A program made the translations under genes and the position numbers. Below are positions 28,536 to 37,548 of a stretch of DNA of 64,000 bases, in pieces. Positions within the stretch are counted from its first letter, which is position 1. Every line of letters begins with the position of its first letter. Below the pieces are notes generated by a model. It made no database searches. It was not told where the DNA came from and saw nothing but the letters and a program-made list of their open reading frames with translations. Source of the stretch: Desulfomonile tiedjei DSM 6799 (GTDB lineage Bacteria > Desulfobacterota > Desulfomonilia > Desulfomonilales > Desulfomonilaceae). The stretch spans positions 2,356,001-2,420,000 of the forward strand of contig NC_018025.1 of assembly GCF_000266945.1 (NCBI RefSeq), given 5' to 3'.

Positions 28536-28625
28536 TACCAAATTGCATTCAAAATCCCCCCATTCCCCCCTTTAATAAAGGGGGGTTAGAGGGGATTTTC
28601 ATCTAACTTTGAAAGCAAATTGTTA
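28536..28625. repeat. MITE-like palindrome at the end of the ORP cluster
   Basis: TACCAAATTGCATTCA and TGAAAGCAAATTGTTA are imperfect inverted ends (13 of 16) around a strong palindrome (AATCCCCCC...CCCCCCTTTAATAAAGGGGGG...GGGGATTT). TAA flanks the left and TAG the right. The GC-rich hairpin may act as a terminator for the cluster. The ends are related to the elements at 34114 and 57469. Confidence 0.65.
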
Positions 28626-28658
28626 TAGGAGCCGAACCAAGCGCGATAGTGAGTCGCT

Positions 28659-29162
28659 ATGGATCTAATACAATACAAACCCATTGGCGTTATACGATCT
28701 CCGTTCACCGATCCTGAAGGCACTCCCATTCAACCCACAGGTGCTATAGGGATAAGGGGCACGGTGGAACTGAACCCGGAATTTGTACCCGGTCTCAAGG
28801 ATCTGGACGGGTTTTCTCACATTTTCTTAATTTATCATCTACACCTGCTGAAGGGATATTCGCTCGAAGTCCAGCCTTTCATGGACAGTCGAACCAGGGG
28901 CATTTTTGCTACCAGAGCACCTGTTCGCCCAAATCCCATAGGCTTGTCGGTTGTGCGATTGATCGGAATAAAAGGTAACATCCTTCACATAGAGGATGTG
29001 GACATAGTTGACAAAACTCCTTTGCTGGACATTAAACCTTTCGTTCCGGTTCTCGATCACAGAGAAGCCCTGCGCATAGGCTGGTTCGAAAATAACGTAC
29101 ACAAAGTTACAACTATGAAAGCAGACAAGCGATTTGCAGGACAGTCAGGAAAGTCTGGATAG
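28659..29162 (+). CDS. trmO: TrmO-type tRNA m6t6A methyltransferase (TsaA/YaeB family)
   Basis: A 167-residue protein with the TrmO beta-barrel motifs: KPIGVIRSPF, DLDGFSHIFLIYHLH, SRTRGIFATRAPVRPNPIGL and a late DIKPFVPVLD. TrmO uses SAM to methylate N6-threonylcarbamoyladenosine at tRNA position 37. Related proteins also sit near archaeal and deltaproteobacterial metal genes, where their role is less clear. It follows the ORP-like operon by about 120 bp across the palindromic repeat. Its 3' end overlaps the convergent TRAP gene by 18 bp. Confidence 0.9.
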   Translation: MDLIQYKPIGVIRSPFTDPEGTPIQPTGAIGIRGTVELNPEFVPGLKDLDGFSHIFLIYHLHLLKGYSLEVQPFMDSRTRGIFATRAPVRPNPIGLSVVRLIGIKGNILHIEDVDIVDKTPLLDIKPFVPVLDHREALRIGWFENNVHKVTTMKADKRFAGQSGKSG

Positions 29163-31043
29163 ACTGCGGTTTCTCAGTCTCTGCATCACATATACCACGA
29201 GTACGACGGACGCCCCAATAGCGTCGGTCATGATGCCCGGCTGAATGAGCGCCAGGCCTCCAAAACCAAGAACAATCCTCGTGATACCATGCAGCTTTGA
29301 TTTCCAGTAGCCTACTACTGCAATGGACAGTGCGAACATTCCCAGCAATGCTGTTCCCAGGACTTGAAGAAGCAGCGAGGAAGTTGCTCCGATCAGAATG
29401 AGTACAGGTGACAGCACAAAAAAGTATGGAACCATAAATGCGCCAATGGCGAGCTTCACAGCCTCTATTCCCGTTTTCCAGGGATCCGATCCGGCAATTG
29501 CGGCTCCCGCATACACAGCGAGAGCGACTGGCGGCGTAATGTCGGCAACCACCCCGAAGTAGAAAACGAACAAGTGTGCAGCGAGGGGCTCGACTCCTAG
29601 TTTCTGCAACGCAGGAGCAGCCATGGTAGCGAGAACGATATACGTCGCAGTCGTGGGGATTCCCATCCCGAGCACCAGGGATGCCACCATCGTGAAAACA
29701 AGAGCGATAGCAAGATTGTTTTCCGCAAGTTCGATCATGTTCGACGACAACTTGAGGCCCACTCCTGTGAGCGTTACGACACCGACAATAATTCCCGCAG
29801 TGGCGCACGTAGCAATGACCGGCAAAGCCTGTGCAATTCCCGCCACCATTGCTTTACAGATCGCCGTTACACCCATGCGGCCTTCTCGCTTGACAAGTCC
29901 CGCAATCCAGGCGAGTCCCATTGACCATACTGCTGCTCGAGCCGGACTGAAACCGGCATCGAGAAGAATGAATATGGCAACGATCGGCAAAATGAGATAT
30001 CCCTGCGACTTCATCACCTGTCTGAAAACAGGGAGACTCTCTCTTGGCAATCCCACCAGACCAGAGCGTAGTGCCTCAAAGTGGACCATAAGAAATACGC
30101 CGGTAAAGTACAGGATCGCCGGAATCGCTGCAGCCTTGGCAATATCAAGATACGGAACGTTCAGGAATTCAGCCATGACAAAGGCAGCAGCGCCCATGAT
30201 CGGCGGCATGATCTGACCGCCCGTGGAAGCCGAGGCTTCCACGGCTGCTGCAAATTCCGGTCGATACCCCAGATTCTTCATCATGGGGATCGTGAACGAC
30301 CCCGATCCGGCAGTGTTCGCGATAGAGGAACCGGAGATGGTTCCTTCGAGCGCACTGGAAACCACAGCGGCCTTCGCAGGGCCTCCAGGACTCGTTCCGG
30401 TAATGGCAAGGGCGGCATCGATGAAAAACTGCCGAATACCTGTCTTTTCAAGGACCTGTGCGAAGAGGAGATACACGATTATGAGCGTCGCCGAAACGCC
30501 CAGGGGAATGCCCATGATCCCTTCAAGCCCGAGAAACGTGTGTTCGAGAACCCGCTCGAGGGAAAAACCCCGATGACCGAACAGCCCGGGAACATAGTTT
30601 CCCCAGAGCGCATAAGCGAGAAATGCACCTGCCACAATCACCATGGGCCATCCAACCACCCTGCGTGTGGCTTCCATCACCAGAACCACCCCTAATCCGG
30701 CGGTCACCAGATCCAATGTGGTGTTGACTCCGACGCGTGCGAGAAGCTGTTCATAATAGATAATGTGATACAACCCGAGACCCAGACTCAATAATGCCAG
30801 CAACACGTCCCACATTGCAGGTGAAGGTGCTTCCTTCTTACACAGTCGGGCCGGGTAAAGCAGAAATACCAGGCAGAGCCCCATGGCCAGGTGAATAGAT
30901 CTCTGAAATTGCGGAGGCAGCGGGATCGTTGCAGCCGTGTACACATGAAACAGCGCCAGCATCATGCTGAGTGCAAATACGATCCAGGCCCAGGTTCCGG
31001 CAAGTGTGCGGGACAACGTTTCTTGTTCGATTACAGGTTTCAA
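29145..31043 (-). CDS. TRAP transporter permease, fused small and large subunits (TAXI type)
   Basis: A 632-residue membrane protein in which the 4-helix DctQ-like and the DctM-like permeases are one chain, as in TAXI-TRAP systems. Conserved DctM stretches are GIPLGVSATLIIVYLLFAQV, GGQIMPPIMGAAAFVMAEF and VLGMGIPTTATYIVLATMAA. It imports a carboxylate using an ion gradient with the binding protein encoded upstream. The start is a TTG at 31043. The three-gene order binding protein, DUF1850, permease is the usual TAXI operon. The substrate is unknown. Confidence 0.93.
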   Translation of the reverse strand: MKPVIEQETLSRTLAGTWAWIVFALSMMLALFHVYTAATIPLPPQFQRSIHLAMGLCLVFLLYPARLCKKEAPSPAMWDVLLALLSLGLGLYHIIYYEQLLARVGVNTTLDLVTAGLGVVLVMEATRRVVGWPMVIVAGAFLAYALWGNYVPGLFGHRGFSLERVLEHTFLGLEGIMGIPLGVSATLIIVYLLFAQVLEKTGIRQFFIDAALAITGTSPGGPAKAAVVSSALEGTISGSSIANTAGSGSFTIPMMKNLGYRPEFAAAVEASASTGGQIMPPIMGAAAFVMAEFLNVPYLDIAKAAAIPAILYFTGVFLMVHFEALRSGLVGLPRESLPVFRQVMKSQGYLILPIVAIFILLDAGFSPARAAVWSMGLAWIAGLVKREGRMGVTAICKAMVAGIAQALPVIATCATAGIIVGVVTLTGVGLKLSSNMIELAENNLAIALVFTMVASLVLGMGIPTTATYIVLATMAAPALQKLGVEPLAAHLFVFYFGVVADITPPVALAVYAGAAIAGSDPWKTGIEAVKLAIGAFMVPYFFVLSPVLILIGATSSLLLQVLGTALLGMFALSIAVVGYWKSKLHGITRIVLGFGGLALIQPGIMTDAIGASVVLVVYVMQRLRNRSLSRLS

Positions 31044-31063
31044 CGGTAATTCCGAGAGAGACT

Positions 31064-31555
31064 CTATATACTTGGGATGTTACCACAGCTCAAAGTAAAC
31101 AGGCGAACGGCCGCGATCGGTTCCGTCGACACACGGAACACCCTGTTATTTTTTGACAAAGTAACGAAATCCACTATGTCCGGGCCGGACTGCAGTTGGT
31201 GAAACTCCGATGCGATCCCGAGGTTCAACTCCTTCATACACCGTTCGTACCCGGTCACGATGATTCTGTCACCGTCGAATTTCCAGGAAAGACCTTCTTC
31301 CGGGCTCGAAGGCAAATTCGGCCCCTCGTGATCGAATGTCATACGCCTGAGACACAGACGTCCATCGGAACCGATCACATAATCTTCCGATACGACACGT
31401 CGGCTGACGCTGTGCGTCCAGGTGATGCGAAAAACCGATCCCTGGAGCACTGGAACAGCCCAAAGAACATCATTGGTTCCGGATGAGCGGACAACAAGCG
31501 ATGGAATGGGTAAGCATAGATAGGATAAGAGGCAGATGACGGCTGCGATCTTCAC
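31064..31555 (-). CDS. DUF1850 domain protein
   Basis: A 163-residue exported or membrane-anchored protein with an N-terminal hydrophobic segment (AAVICLLSYLCLPIPSLVV) and the DUF1850 pattern VFRITWTHSVSRRVVSEDYV and MTFDHEGPNLPSSPEEGLSW. It starts with GTG overlapping the TGA of the binding-protein gene. Such proteins are regularly encoded with TAXI TRAP permeases. Their task is not known. Confidence 0.88.
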   Translation of the reverse strand: MKIAAVICLLSYLCLPIPSLVVRSSGTNDVLWAVPVLQGSVFRITWTHSVSRRVVSEDYVIGSDGRLCLRRMTFDHEGPNLPSSPEEGLSWKFDGDRIIVTGYERCMKELNLGIASEFHQLQSGPDIVDFVTLSKNNRVFRVSTEPIAAVRLFTLSCGNIPSI

Positions 31556-32559
31556 GGTTTTGACTCTATGGCAACTCCCTGTTCTCTCAGGTATTTTTCT
31601 GCACCGGGATGGAACGGAATCGTCACGCCTTCTGCTGCATGTTTGACATCGAATTCCCGGGCTTTACTGTGACCGATTTCCTGTGCTGAAGAAAACAGCG
31701 TTTTTGTCAGCATGTATACGAGATTGTTATCAAGGTCGGATCTTACCACCAGCATCGCTTTCAAAGCCGCAACAGGCACATCCTTGTCCATACCCTTATA
31801 GGTGCCTGCCTTGGCCACAAATTCGACATAGAAAGGGTAGGCGGTTTTGAGCTTTTCCACGTCAATGGGAAGTAAACGGATATTTCTGGTGGTTTGCACG
31901 TCAACGAGCGCTGCATTGGGAATTCCGGAGACGATCGCCAGACCTTCTGCATTGCCGTCCTTCATGGCCGTTGCTCCTTCAACAAATCCCAGGAACAGCG
32001 GTGAAATATCTTTCTGATCTTTATACTGCAATCCGTAAGCGGAAAATATCTGGCGTGAAACCAGTTCGGTTCCCGATGCCGCTGCTCCCACGACCACCTT
32101 TTTCCCTCTCAGATCCTGAATTGTCTGTATGGGAGAATCCGCATTAACGACAATCTGGACAACCTCCGGGAATAATGATGCCATTGCCAGGTAATTGGTG
32201 TAACGCTCGCTCATTTCCCCGAATACTTCTTTGCCCGATCTGCCATAATCCGCAATATCGTTTTGCACGAGAGCAATATCGGCTTCTTTCTTTGCCAGAA
32301 GTCGTATGTTTGCCACTGATGCCCCGGTAGCCTGCACCGTCACATTGACCCCGGGAAGCGCATCTTTCCACGCTTTCGCTATACCACCGCCCAGAGGATA
32401 ATACGTTCCTCCAGTGCCGCCTGTGGCTATTATCAGGTCGGTACGTTGGCCGGGTTTCCACTCGCCTGATTTTTCGGCGGTTTTCTGACCCACTTCACTG
32501 CATTGAACCAGGCACACTACCAGCAAAACCAGTGTCAGGATGTATATGTATCGTGTCAT
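31552..32559 (-). CDS. TAXI-family TRAP substrate-binding lipoprotein
   Basis: A 335-residue periplasmic binding protein. A signal peptide ends in the lipobox LVQC, followed by the TAXI features IATGGTGGTYYPLGGGIAKAW, ASVANIRLLAKKEADIALVQ and DLRGKKVVVGAAASGTE. The ATG at 32559 has GGAG 8 nt upstream. Another ATG at 32577 is too close to its AGGAGG to be preferred, though it is possible. It captures the substrate for the fused permease downstream. Confidence 0.93.
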   Translation of the reverse strand: MTRYIYILTLVLLVVCLVQCSEVGQKTAEKSGEWKPGQRTDLIIATGGTGGTYYPLGGGIAKAWKDALPGVNVTVQATGASVANIRLLAKKEADIALVQNDIADYGRSGKEVFGEMSERYTNYLAMASLFPEVVQIVVNADSPIQTIQDLRGKKVVVGAAASGTELVSRQIFSAYGLQYKDQKDISPLFLGFVEGATAMKDGNAEGLAIVSGIPNAALVDVQTTRNIRLLPIDVEKLKTAYPFYVEFVAKAGTYKGMDKDVPVAALKAMLVVRSDLDNNLVYMLTKTLFSSAQEIGHSKAREFDVKHAAEGVTIPFHPGAEKYLREQGVAIESKP

Positions 32560-32730
32560 TAAACGGCTCCGTTTCATTCCTCCTGTGACATATCACATTC
32601 CCAGCAGTAAGAAAACGAAACTCCCGGGGCGGACGCAATTTCCCCGAAAACTGCGGTAGAGATTCTCGTCTGCAAAATATACAGAAGGGAGGGGCGCAAG
32701 TGCCAGAAGTTCTTGAGGTGGGGTTCGGGG

Positions 32731-32934
32731 CATAGGCGCTAACTTATCGTGTTTTGGGTCGTTTGTTCCGGAGGAACAGCCGACAATAGGCCGGCGATTC
32801 ATCGCCGGTTAGGGAAAGACCTCATGATTTTCGAGTCCCAGAGGGACGGCTGATACGCAAATTCCCGGCAATGAAATTACCGGGCTATTTCCTTTTGTCC
32901 GGGACAAAGAATTGGAACAAAGTTAGCGCCTATG
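32731..32934. repeat. 204-bp element with 15-bp perfect terminal inverted repeats
   Basis: CATAGGCGCTAACTT (32731) and AAGTTAGCGCCTATG (32920) are perfect inverted ends. The interior has further hairpins (GCCGGCGATTCATCGCCGG; ATTCCCGGCAATGAAATTACCGGG) and no gene. It is a MITE-like or REP cluster element upstream of the TRAP operon. The rest of 32578-33019 shows no gene. Confidence 0.65.
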
Positions 32935-33019
32935 GAGATTCGGGGAGTCCCGCCAAAGCGGGATTACAAAAAGTTCCTCCCCCGATTCTACTTCTTTGAT
33001 TGCGAACGGGCGGTAATCC

Positions 33020-34051
33020 TCAGGCTCCGTTGTCCTTCAGAATCTTGTGCACCTGGGCTTTCGGTAGAACCCCGATAAAGGAAGCTTTCACTTGAGCATT
33101 GCGGATCAGGAATGTCGTTGGTATTTTGGTTATCTCGAAGGCCCGCGCCAATTCGCGTTCATTCATGAAGATCAACCCCACAACCACTCGACCTTTTGTT
33201 TCAACAGCCAGTTCCTCCAGGACGGATGCCATCCGTCTACACGGCCCTCACGTGTGGCTGTAGAATTGGAGGATTACGGGATACACCTTTGAAGCTTCCA
33301 CTACCTGTTCTTTGAAGTCCCTGGATGAAAACTCTCGCAGTTTTCCTGTGACATATTTGTCAGATTCTTTTGGGGCTTGATCCTGCGGGGATGTTTGTGG
33401 GGACTCTTTGAGGGGAATAGTATCATGTTCCGTGGGCCGGAGTGTTTCATCCAAAGGTTGGGGCGCAGGTTCGGCTTCTGCGCTGGTGGCAGAAGGAGTT
33501 CCAGCTTCGGAAGGAATCGATACGGAATCGCTTCCAGAAGAAATGCGTGACCGAATGTCTTCGAGATCTTTGCTTCCCATGAGAACGACATGGGACTGTT
33601 CTTTGGCCTGATGTCGTGACCACCAGATCAGGCCAACCCCAATGCTGGCACAGATCAGTATGCTGACGATCACCGAGAACCAGTTTTTTTCGCTCGAATC
33701 CTCGGATGGTGCGGGGACATCCCGAACGACTCCACGGGAAGCCAAAAACTTTTTGATCACCACTCCGCAAAACGGACACTCATCGACATCCTCTGTCCAT
33801 TCTGCATCACAGGAAGGACACCTGAATTGAACCTTCTTTTCCGGCTCCGGAACAGGGCTGGTCTCGCGTGACGGCCTTCGTGGAATTTCGTTTTCCCGGA
33901 GATGGCCGGAGTCGACCAGCTTGCCAAGAGTCTTCTTCAGGCCGTTTTCGGACAAGCCGTACTTCTGCATGAGCTCCATCTCACTCATGCCCGAACGGAT
34001 GTCTGCTACAATTTTGCTCGCGCTGATTCTGCGCTTTTGGGTTTCAGTCAT
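33020..34051 (-). CDS. Selenocysteine thioredoxin fused to zinc ribbon and membrane anchor
   Basis: The frame runs from 34051 through a single TGA (33248-33250) to 33020, giving 343 residues with selenocysteine at 268. N-terminal helix-turn-helix-like segment (8-50), zinc ribbon (CPSC and CPFC, Cys78, 81, 92, 95), one transmembrane helix (124-144), a Ser/Pro/Glu-rich linker, then a thioredoxin domain: VYPVILQFYSHT-U-GPCRRMASVLEEL, later EITKIPTTFLI with the cis-Pro. The TGA replaces exactly the first Cys of the CGPC active site. Frame and similarity are continuous across it. A palindrome 10 nt later could be the SECIS. A stop-containing pseudogene is the alternative but would be a remarkable coincidence. 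Confidence 0.85.
33221..33237 (-). promoter_or_regulatory. Putative bacterial SECIS hairpin
   Basis: GACGGAT-GGC-ATCCGTC forms a 7-bp perfect stem with a 3-nt loop. It begins 10 nt after the in-frame TGA, with the loop about 19 nt from the codon, which fits the position of bacterial SECIS elements read by SelB. Loop sequence requirements were not tested. Confidence 0.55.
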
Positions 34052-34113
34052 AGGTTTTGTCCGAGGAACCCCGTATTCAATGGGGATCTCTCCTGGTTCG
34101 GAAAACTGTATAA

Positions 34114-34287
34114 TACGAATGTGCGTTCAAAGAAGTAATCCCGCCGCCGGCGGGAGCAAATCCGGTCCCGGCATGCCTCCGAAGCGAAGTCAGCCACGCC
34201 AAGGCGTGGCGTTCGTAGCGAAGGAGATTTGCCGGGACCGGCAAATAACAGGTTTCTCAATATTCCCTCTATGAAAGCACACTGATA
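34114..34287. repeat. MITE-like element, copy B, with TAA duplication
   Basis: TACGAATGTGCGTTCA (34114) and TGAAAGCACACTGATA (ending 34287) are imperfect inverted ends. TAA precedes and follows the element directly. The 174-bp interior holds nested palindromes (CCGCCGCCGGCGG; GCCACGCCAAGGCGTGGC; AAATCCGGTCCCGGC against GCCGGGACCGG). It shares TTGCCGG-type core sequence with copies A and C. Confidence 0.75.
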
Positions 34288-34501
34288 TAAGTCGATGTTT
34301 AAACTATGACATTCTGACCTGAAAAATACTCCAGGATTGATTCCCCGTCAATGCAAGATTCAAACTATCTCAGGGGTTCGAGATAGAACACGAAGCGCTT
34401 AGAGGTTGATATGTCAATAAAATCCAGGAATCAGATGAAACACTTGACCGAAGACGAGTGTCATAGTAAAAGTACATACGACCCTTTCAGGAGTGAAGGT
34501 T

Positions 34502-34732
34502 ATGCCACAATTTCCTACCACCGATGAAGACATCCAGTGTCAGCGAGAGGCTCTTCCTAGAGAGAAACTACTGGCAACAAAAGACGTACTCGCGCTTATT
34601 AGCGGGGACATTTTAAAATCCAGCCGATTAGAGGTACTTGAATGTGCTCTGATGTCGGGATCAGCTCTTGGTAAGGAACTGAATACTCCCGAGGAGGATG
34701 AGGCATGGGCACATTTCAACCAGGAGACGTAG
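34502..34732 (+). CDS. Putative antitoxin of the PemK/MazF pair
   Basis: A 76-residue acidic protein with no DNA-binding motif I can name. It reads TDEDIQCQREALPREKLLAT, then LISGDILKSSRLEVLECALM and EEDEAWAHFNQ. It overlaps the MazF-like gene by 28 nt, the usual antitoxin-first arrangement, and that is the main evidence for its role. AGGAG lies 8 nt before the ATG at 34502, so the GTG at 34493 is not preferred. It does not resemble the usual MazE/PemI types. Confidence 0.6.
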   Translation: MPQFPTTDEDIQCQREALPREKLLATKDVLALISGDILKSSRLEVLECALMSGSALGKELNTPEEDEAWAHFNQET

Positions 34733-35046
34733 TAATTGCTCAATTCTTTTTCACGGATATGAGTGCTTCGAAGAAACGTCCCGCTCTGATTTTGGCAGAT
34801 TTTTCGGGAGATGATTACTTTCTTTGCTCTATCACAGCTGCTCTTCGCACACACGATCCTTTTCAATTACCATTAGGAAGAGATGAGCTAGAAGGAGGGA
34901 GTCTAAATAGGGACAGCTTCATTAGGCCAAGCCTGATGATGACTGTACACGAAGGCTTGATTTATTATAAGATCGGTTCCTTACCAAGCGACAAAATGAA
35001 ACAGGTGCGAGAGACTATTGTAGATATCATAATGGGTAAAGTCTAA
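34705..35046 (+). CDS. PemK/MazF-family toxin
   Basis: A 113-residue MazF-fold protein: FQPGDVVIAQFFFTDMSASK with KRPALILADFSGDDYFLCSI matches the PemK/MazF opening (GDIVLVDFP...KKRPALVLS). SFIRPSLMMTVHEGLIYYKIG and a C-terminal helix KMKQVRETIVDIIMG follow. Family members cut mRNA at short motifs when free of antitoxin. GAGGAGGATGAG precedes the ATG inside the partner gene. It is full length and looks functional. Confidence 0.85.
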   Translation: MGTFQPGDVVIAQFFFTDMSASKKRPALILADFSGDDYFLCSITAALRTHDPFQLPLGRDELEGGSLNRDSFIRPSLMMTVHEGLIYYKIGSLPSDKMKQVRETIVDIIMGKV

Positions 35047-35111
35047 CCTAGCTTAGCTTTCGAGCCCGTGCTTATTCAGCATCCATCCTTGTGGTCTATG
35101 AATAATTCTGG

Positions 35112-37241
35112 TTACTTATTTTCTCTGCATGACTTTCTTGCGCTTTCCAACCGGTCCTTTGCCGGAGTAAAATCCGGTTGGATCTGCAAACATTTTTGAA
35201 AACATTCTACTGCCTTGCAAAATTCGGAACACAACATAAAGACTTGTCCCAGTTCATAGTAAGCGGCGGGAAATCGAGGGTTCAATTTTAGTGTGGTTTC
35301 ATAATGTTGTTCTGCCAGATCGTACTGACCGGTCTTTGCCGCGATACGTGCGAAGTTGTAATGGGCTTCTGTTAAATTTCCGTGCAGTGCGAGAGCACGA
35401 GCATATGACTTCGCCGCAGATGCAAGATCTCCCGAAAGTTCGTGCGCTCTTCCCAATCGGCTGTGAGCCAGTGCTAACGAAGGATCTTTTTGCACCGCAA
35501 GACTGAGGTGTTGTCTCGCCTCTCCTGTGTTGCCGAGCATGAGAGCTGCAATGCCCAAATTGGCGTGAGCTTTTGCCGATCCGGGGTTCAGCTCAACCGC
35601 TTTCCTGAAAGCGTTTGCAGCCCCTTCAGGATCTTTGAGTTCGAGAAGAGCTGCTCCCAAATTGAGGTGCGATTCCGATCTTCTCTGGTCGAGTTCGATG
35701 GCTTTTCGATACAGTCGAACCGATTCGGAAACGTCCCCGCGAGCTGCGGAGACTATCCCGAGATTGGTGTATAAGGCTGCAGTATTGGGAGACAATCTCA
35801 CTCCTCTCTGCAAAACTTCTTCCGCTTCTTGAAAATCCCCCGATCGTATGAGGCTGTCGCCGTAATGAAGCAGGATCATCGCATACGATTTCTTGTCAGC
35901 GCTTCCCGTTTCTGACGGCAATTCTGAATATGCAGCTTTCCATACGGCAAATGGGTTCCATTTGTCGGCCTGAATCCAGGTTTGTGCCGCAAACAAACAG
36001 ACCAGCGCTAAAGAAAAGAGTGCAGCGATACTTTCCAGCGTGGCTTTCGAAAAACGGGATTCCACCCGAGAGAGCACCGCTATCAATCCCATGCCGAACA
36101 GAAAGAAAATGCCGAACATAGCGAGAATGGGCCTGTATCCGAAAAACATCCACATGGGTAAGGTGGATTCCGGAATCAAGTTAACAATTGCGAAAAGAAT
36201 GCAAAAGGATACAAAAGGAGCTTTGCGAATCGACCAGATGCTATACCCCAGGAAGAAAAGGATAGCGGACCATGCCAGTGCGGTGGTAGGAGGAATCCAA
36301 AGTGATTGCGAGAATTCCACTGCCCTCATAAAGTGAATCCCGGTTACATAAGGCGCTACAACCATGGCAACGTAAAACCAGATGATTCTTCCTTCTGTCA
36401 GCAGCAGCTCATATACAGTTACCCCGGACCCATTGAAATCGGCCAAATAGCGCTCTGCAAGATCCTGCGGGACAACGCTTCCCGTGCTGTGCAATAAAAA
36501 GGTGCAACACAAATATGCCGACACTGCCGGCAAACAAATGAGAGCAATTCCCAAAGCTCGCTTGAAGAGGCTCTTCACGTCCAGGCGGAACAACGCAAAT
36601 TCGGCCAGCAGCAGCACGACTGGAAGGGTTGCCATAGTCTCTTTCGTCAACATGCCCAGAGCAAAACAAAGGCTCACTCCGGAGTACCCGAGAATCCGGG
36701 GAGAAATCTTGCCCATTCGTGTGGCAAGGTACAAGGACAGAGCCGCAAAATAGAACATGCACGTCATGAGACCGGATCGTTGCCATATGTACAAGACCGT
36801 ATATATCTGAAGCGGATGGACCAGAAACAACAGCCCTATCAGAAGACTGACAGCGATCTCTTTCCAGGTTATACCTTTAGTTTCGGATCTCAACTGAAAC
36901 AGCAGGAGACTCAACACCACCAGCAACGTGCTCGCCATAGCCAGACAGATTGCTCCGGATATCCTGAATTGGCTGGGGTTCATGCCGCCTATGAGATAAT
37001 CCAGGTACAATGATGTGAGAAAGACCGCGCGAGAAGGGAATATTCTGATGATTTCGAGAACGTTTTCCTGCTCGAAGATATACGCATGATCGTTGATCCA
37101 CACTTTGGAATCAAAAATCATGGGACTACCGAATCCGCCATGATGAATCGTCCATGCCAGAGCAAGAAAGCATGAGAAAACGACGAATATCCCTAGTCTT
37201 GGAGAAAGTGAAACGTTCTTCTGGAGGATAGGAAACGACAT
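35112..37241 (-). CDS. Polytopic membrane protein with C-terminal TPR repeats (TMTC/GT-C like)
   Basis: A 709-residue protein. The N-terminal two thirds hold about ten membrane helices with a long first outer loop (HHGGFGSPMIFDSKVWINDH), the layout of GT-C glycosyltransferases and TMTC proteins. From about residue 455 at least six tetratricopeptide repeats follow (SPNTAALYTNLGIVSAARGD, SESHLNLGAALLELKD, SAKAHANLGIAALMLGN, LALAHSRLGRAHELSGD). It may transfer a polyprenyl-linked sugar to proteins. A gene on its own, no glycosylation genes are near. The transferase call is by architecture only. Confidence 0.82.
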   Translation of the reverse strand: MSFPILQKNVSLSPRLGIFVVFSCFLALAWTIHHGGFGSPMIFDSKVWINDHAYIFEQENVLEIIRIFPSRAVFLTSLYLDYLIGGMNPSQFRISGAICLAMASTLLVVLSLLLFQLRSETKGITWKEIAVSLLIGLLFLVHPLQIYTVLYIWQRSGLMTCMFYFAALSLYLATRMGKISPRILGYSGVSLCFALGMLTKETMATLPVVLLLAEFALFRLDVKSLFKRALGIALICLPAVSAYLCCTFLLHSTGSVVPQDLAERYLADFNGSGVTVYELLLTEGRIIWFYVAMVVAPYVTGIHFMRAVEFSQSLWIPPTTALAWSAILFFLGYSIWSIRKAPFVSFCILFAIVNLIPESTLPMWMFFGYRPILAMFGIFFLFGMGLIAVLSRVESRFSKATLESIAALFSLALVCLFAAQTWIQADKWNPFAVWKAAYSELPSETGSADKKSYAMILLHYGDSLIRSGDFQEAEEVLQRGVRLSPNTAALYTNLGIVSAARGDVSESVRLYRKAIELDQRRSESHLNLGAALLELKDPEGAANAFRKAVELNPGSAKAHANLGIAALMLGNTGEARQHLSLAVQKDPSLALAHSRLGRAHELSGDLASAAKSYARALALHGNLTEAHYNFARIAAKTGQYDLAEQHYETTLKLNPRFPAAYYELGQVFMLCSEFCKAVECFQKCLQIQPDFTPAKDRLESARKSCRENK

Positions 37242-37474
37242 TGCAGTACGATAACCGGACGCTACGTGATATCTGTGTTTTTTCTAGCTGAATCCGTAAT
37301 GCTCGGAGCGTACGATTATGATCTTATCAAGTCAAGAAGAAGAGTAACCGCAACACGACAAAACTTCGTTCTGCCCTGACCGGACAGGCGCTATCTTATG
37401 TGCACAACTGCGAAATGCTTCAAGGTATGCTGTGATTGATTTGGTGAAATGAGTTTAGGAGACAAATGCCGATA

Positions 37475-37516
37475 GCAGAAAGCCCTTTATCTCATTAAAA
37501 ATAAAGGGCTTTCTGC
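37475..37516. terminator. 16-bp perfect hairpin between two minus-strand genes
   Basis: GCAGAAAGCCCTTTAT at 37475 and ATAAAGGGCTTTCTGC at 37501 form a 16-bp perfect stem around a 10-nt loop. It lies 33 bp after the stop of the CpxP-like gene, so it probably ends or protects that transcript. No T tract follows in that direction. The remaining bases of 37242-37548 contain only a fragment of the TACC repeat near 37389-37430. Confidence 0.6.
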
Positions 37517-37548
37517 TACGGGCACAACAAAATGGATGAGCTCTTCAG

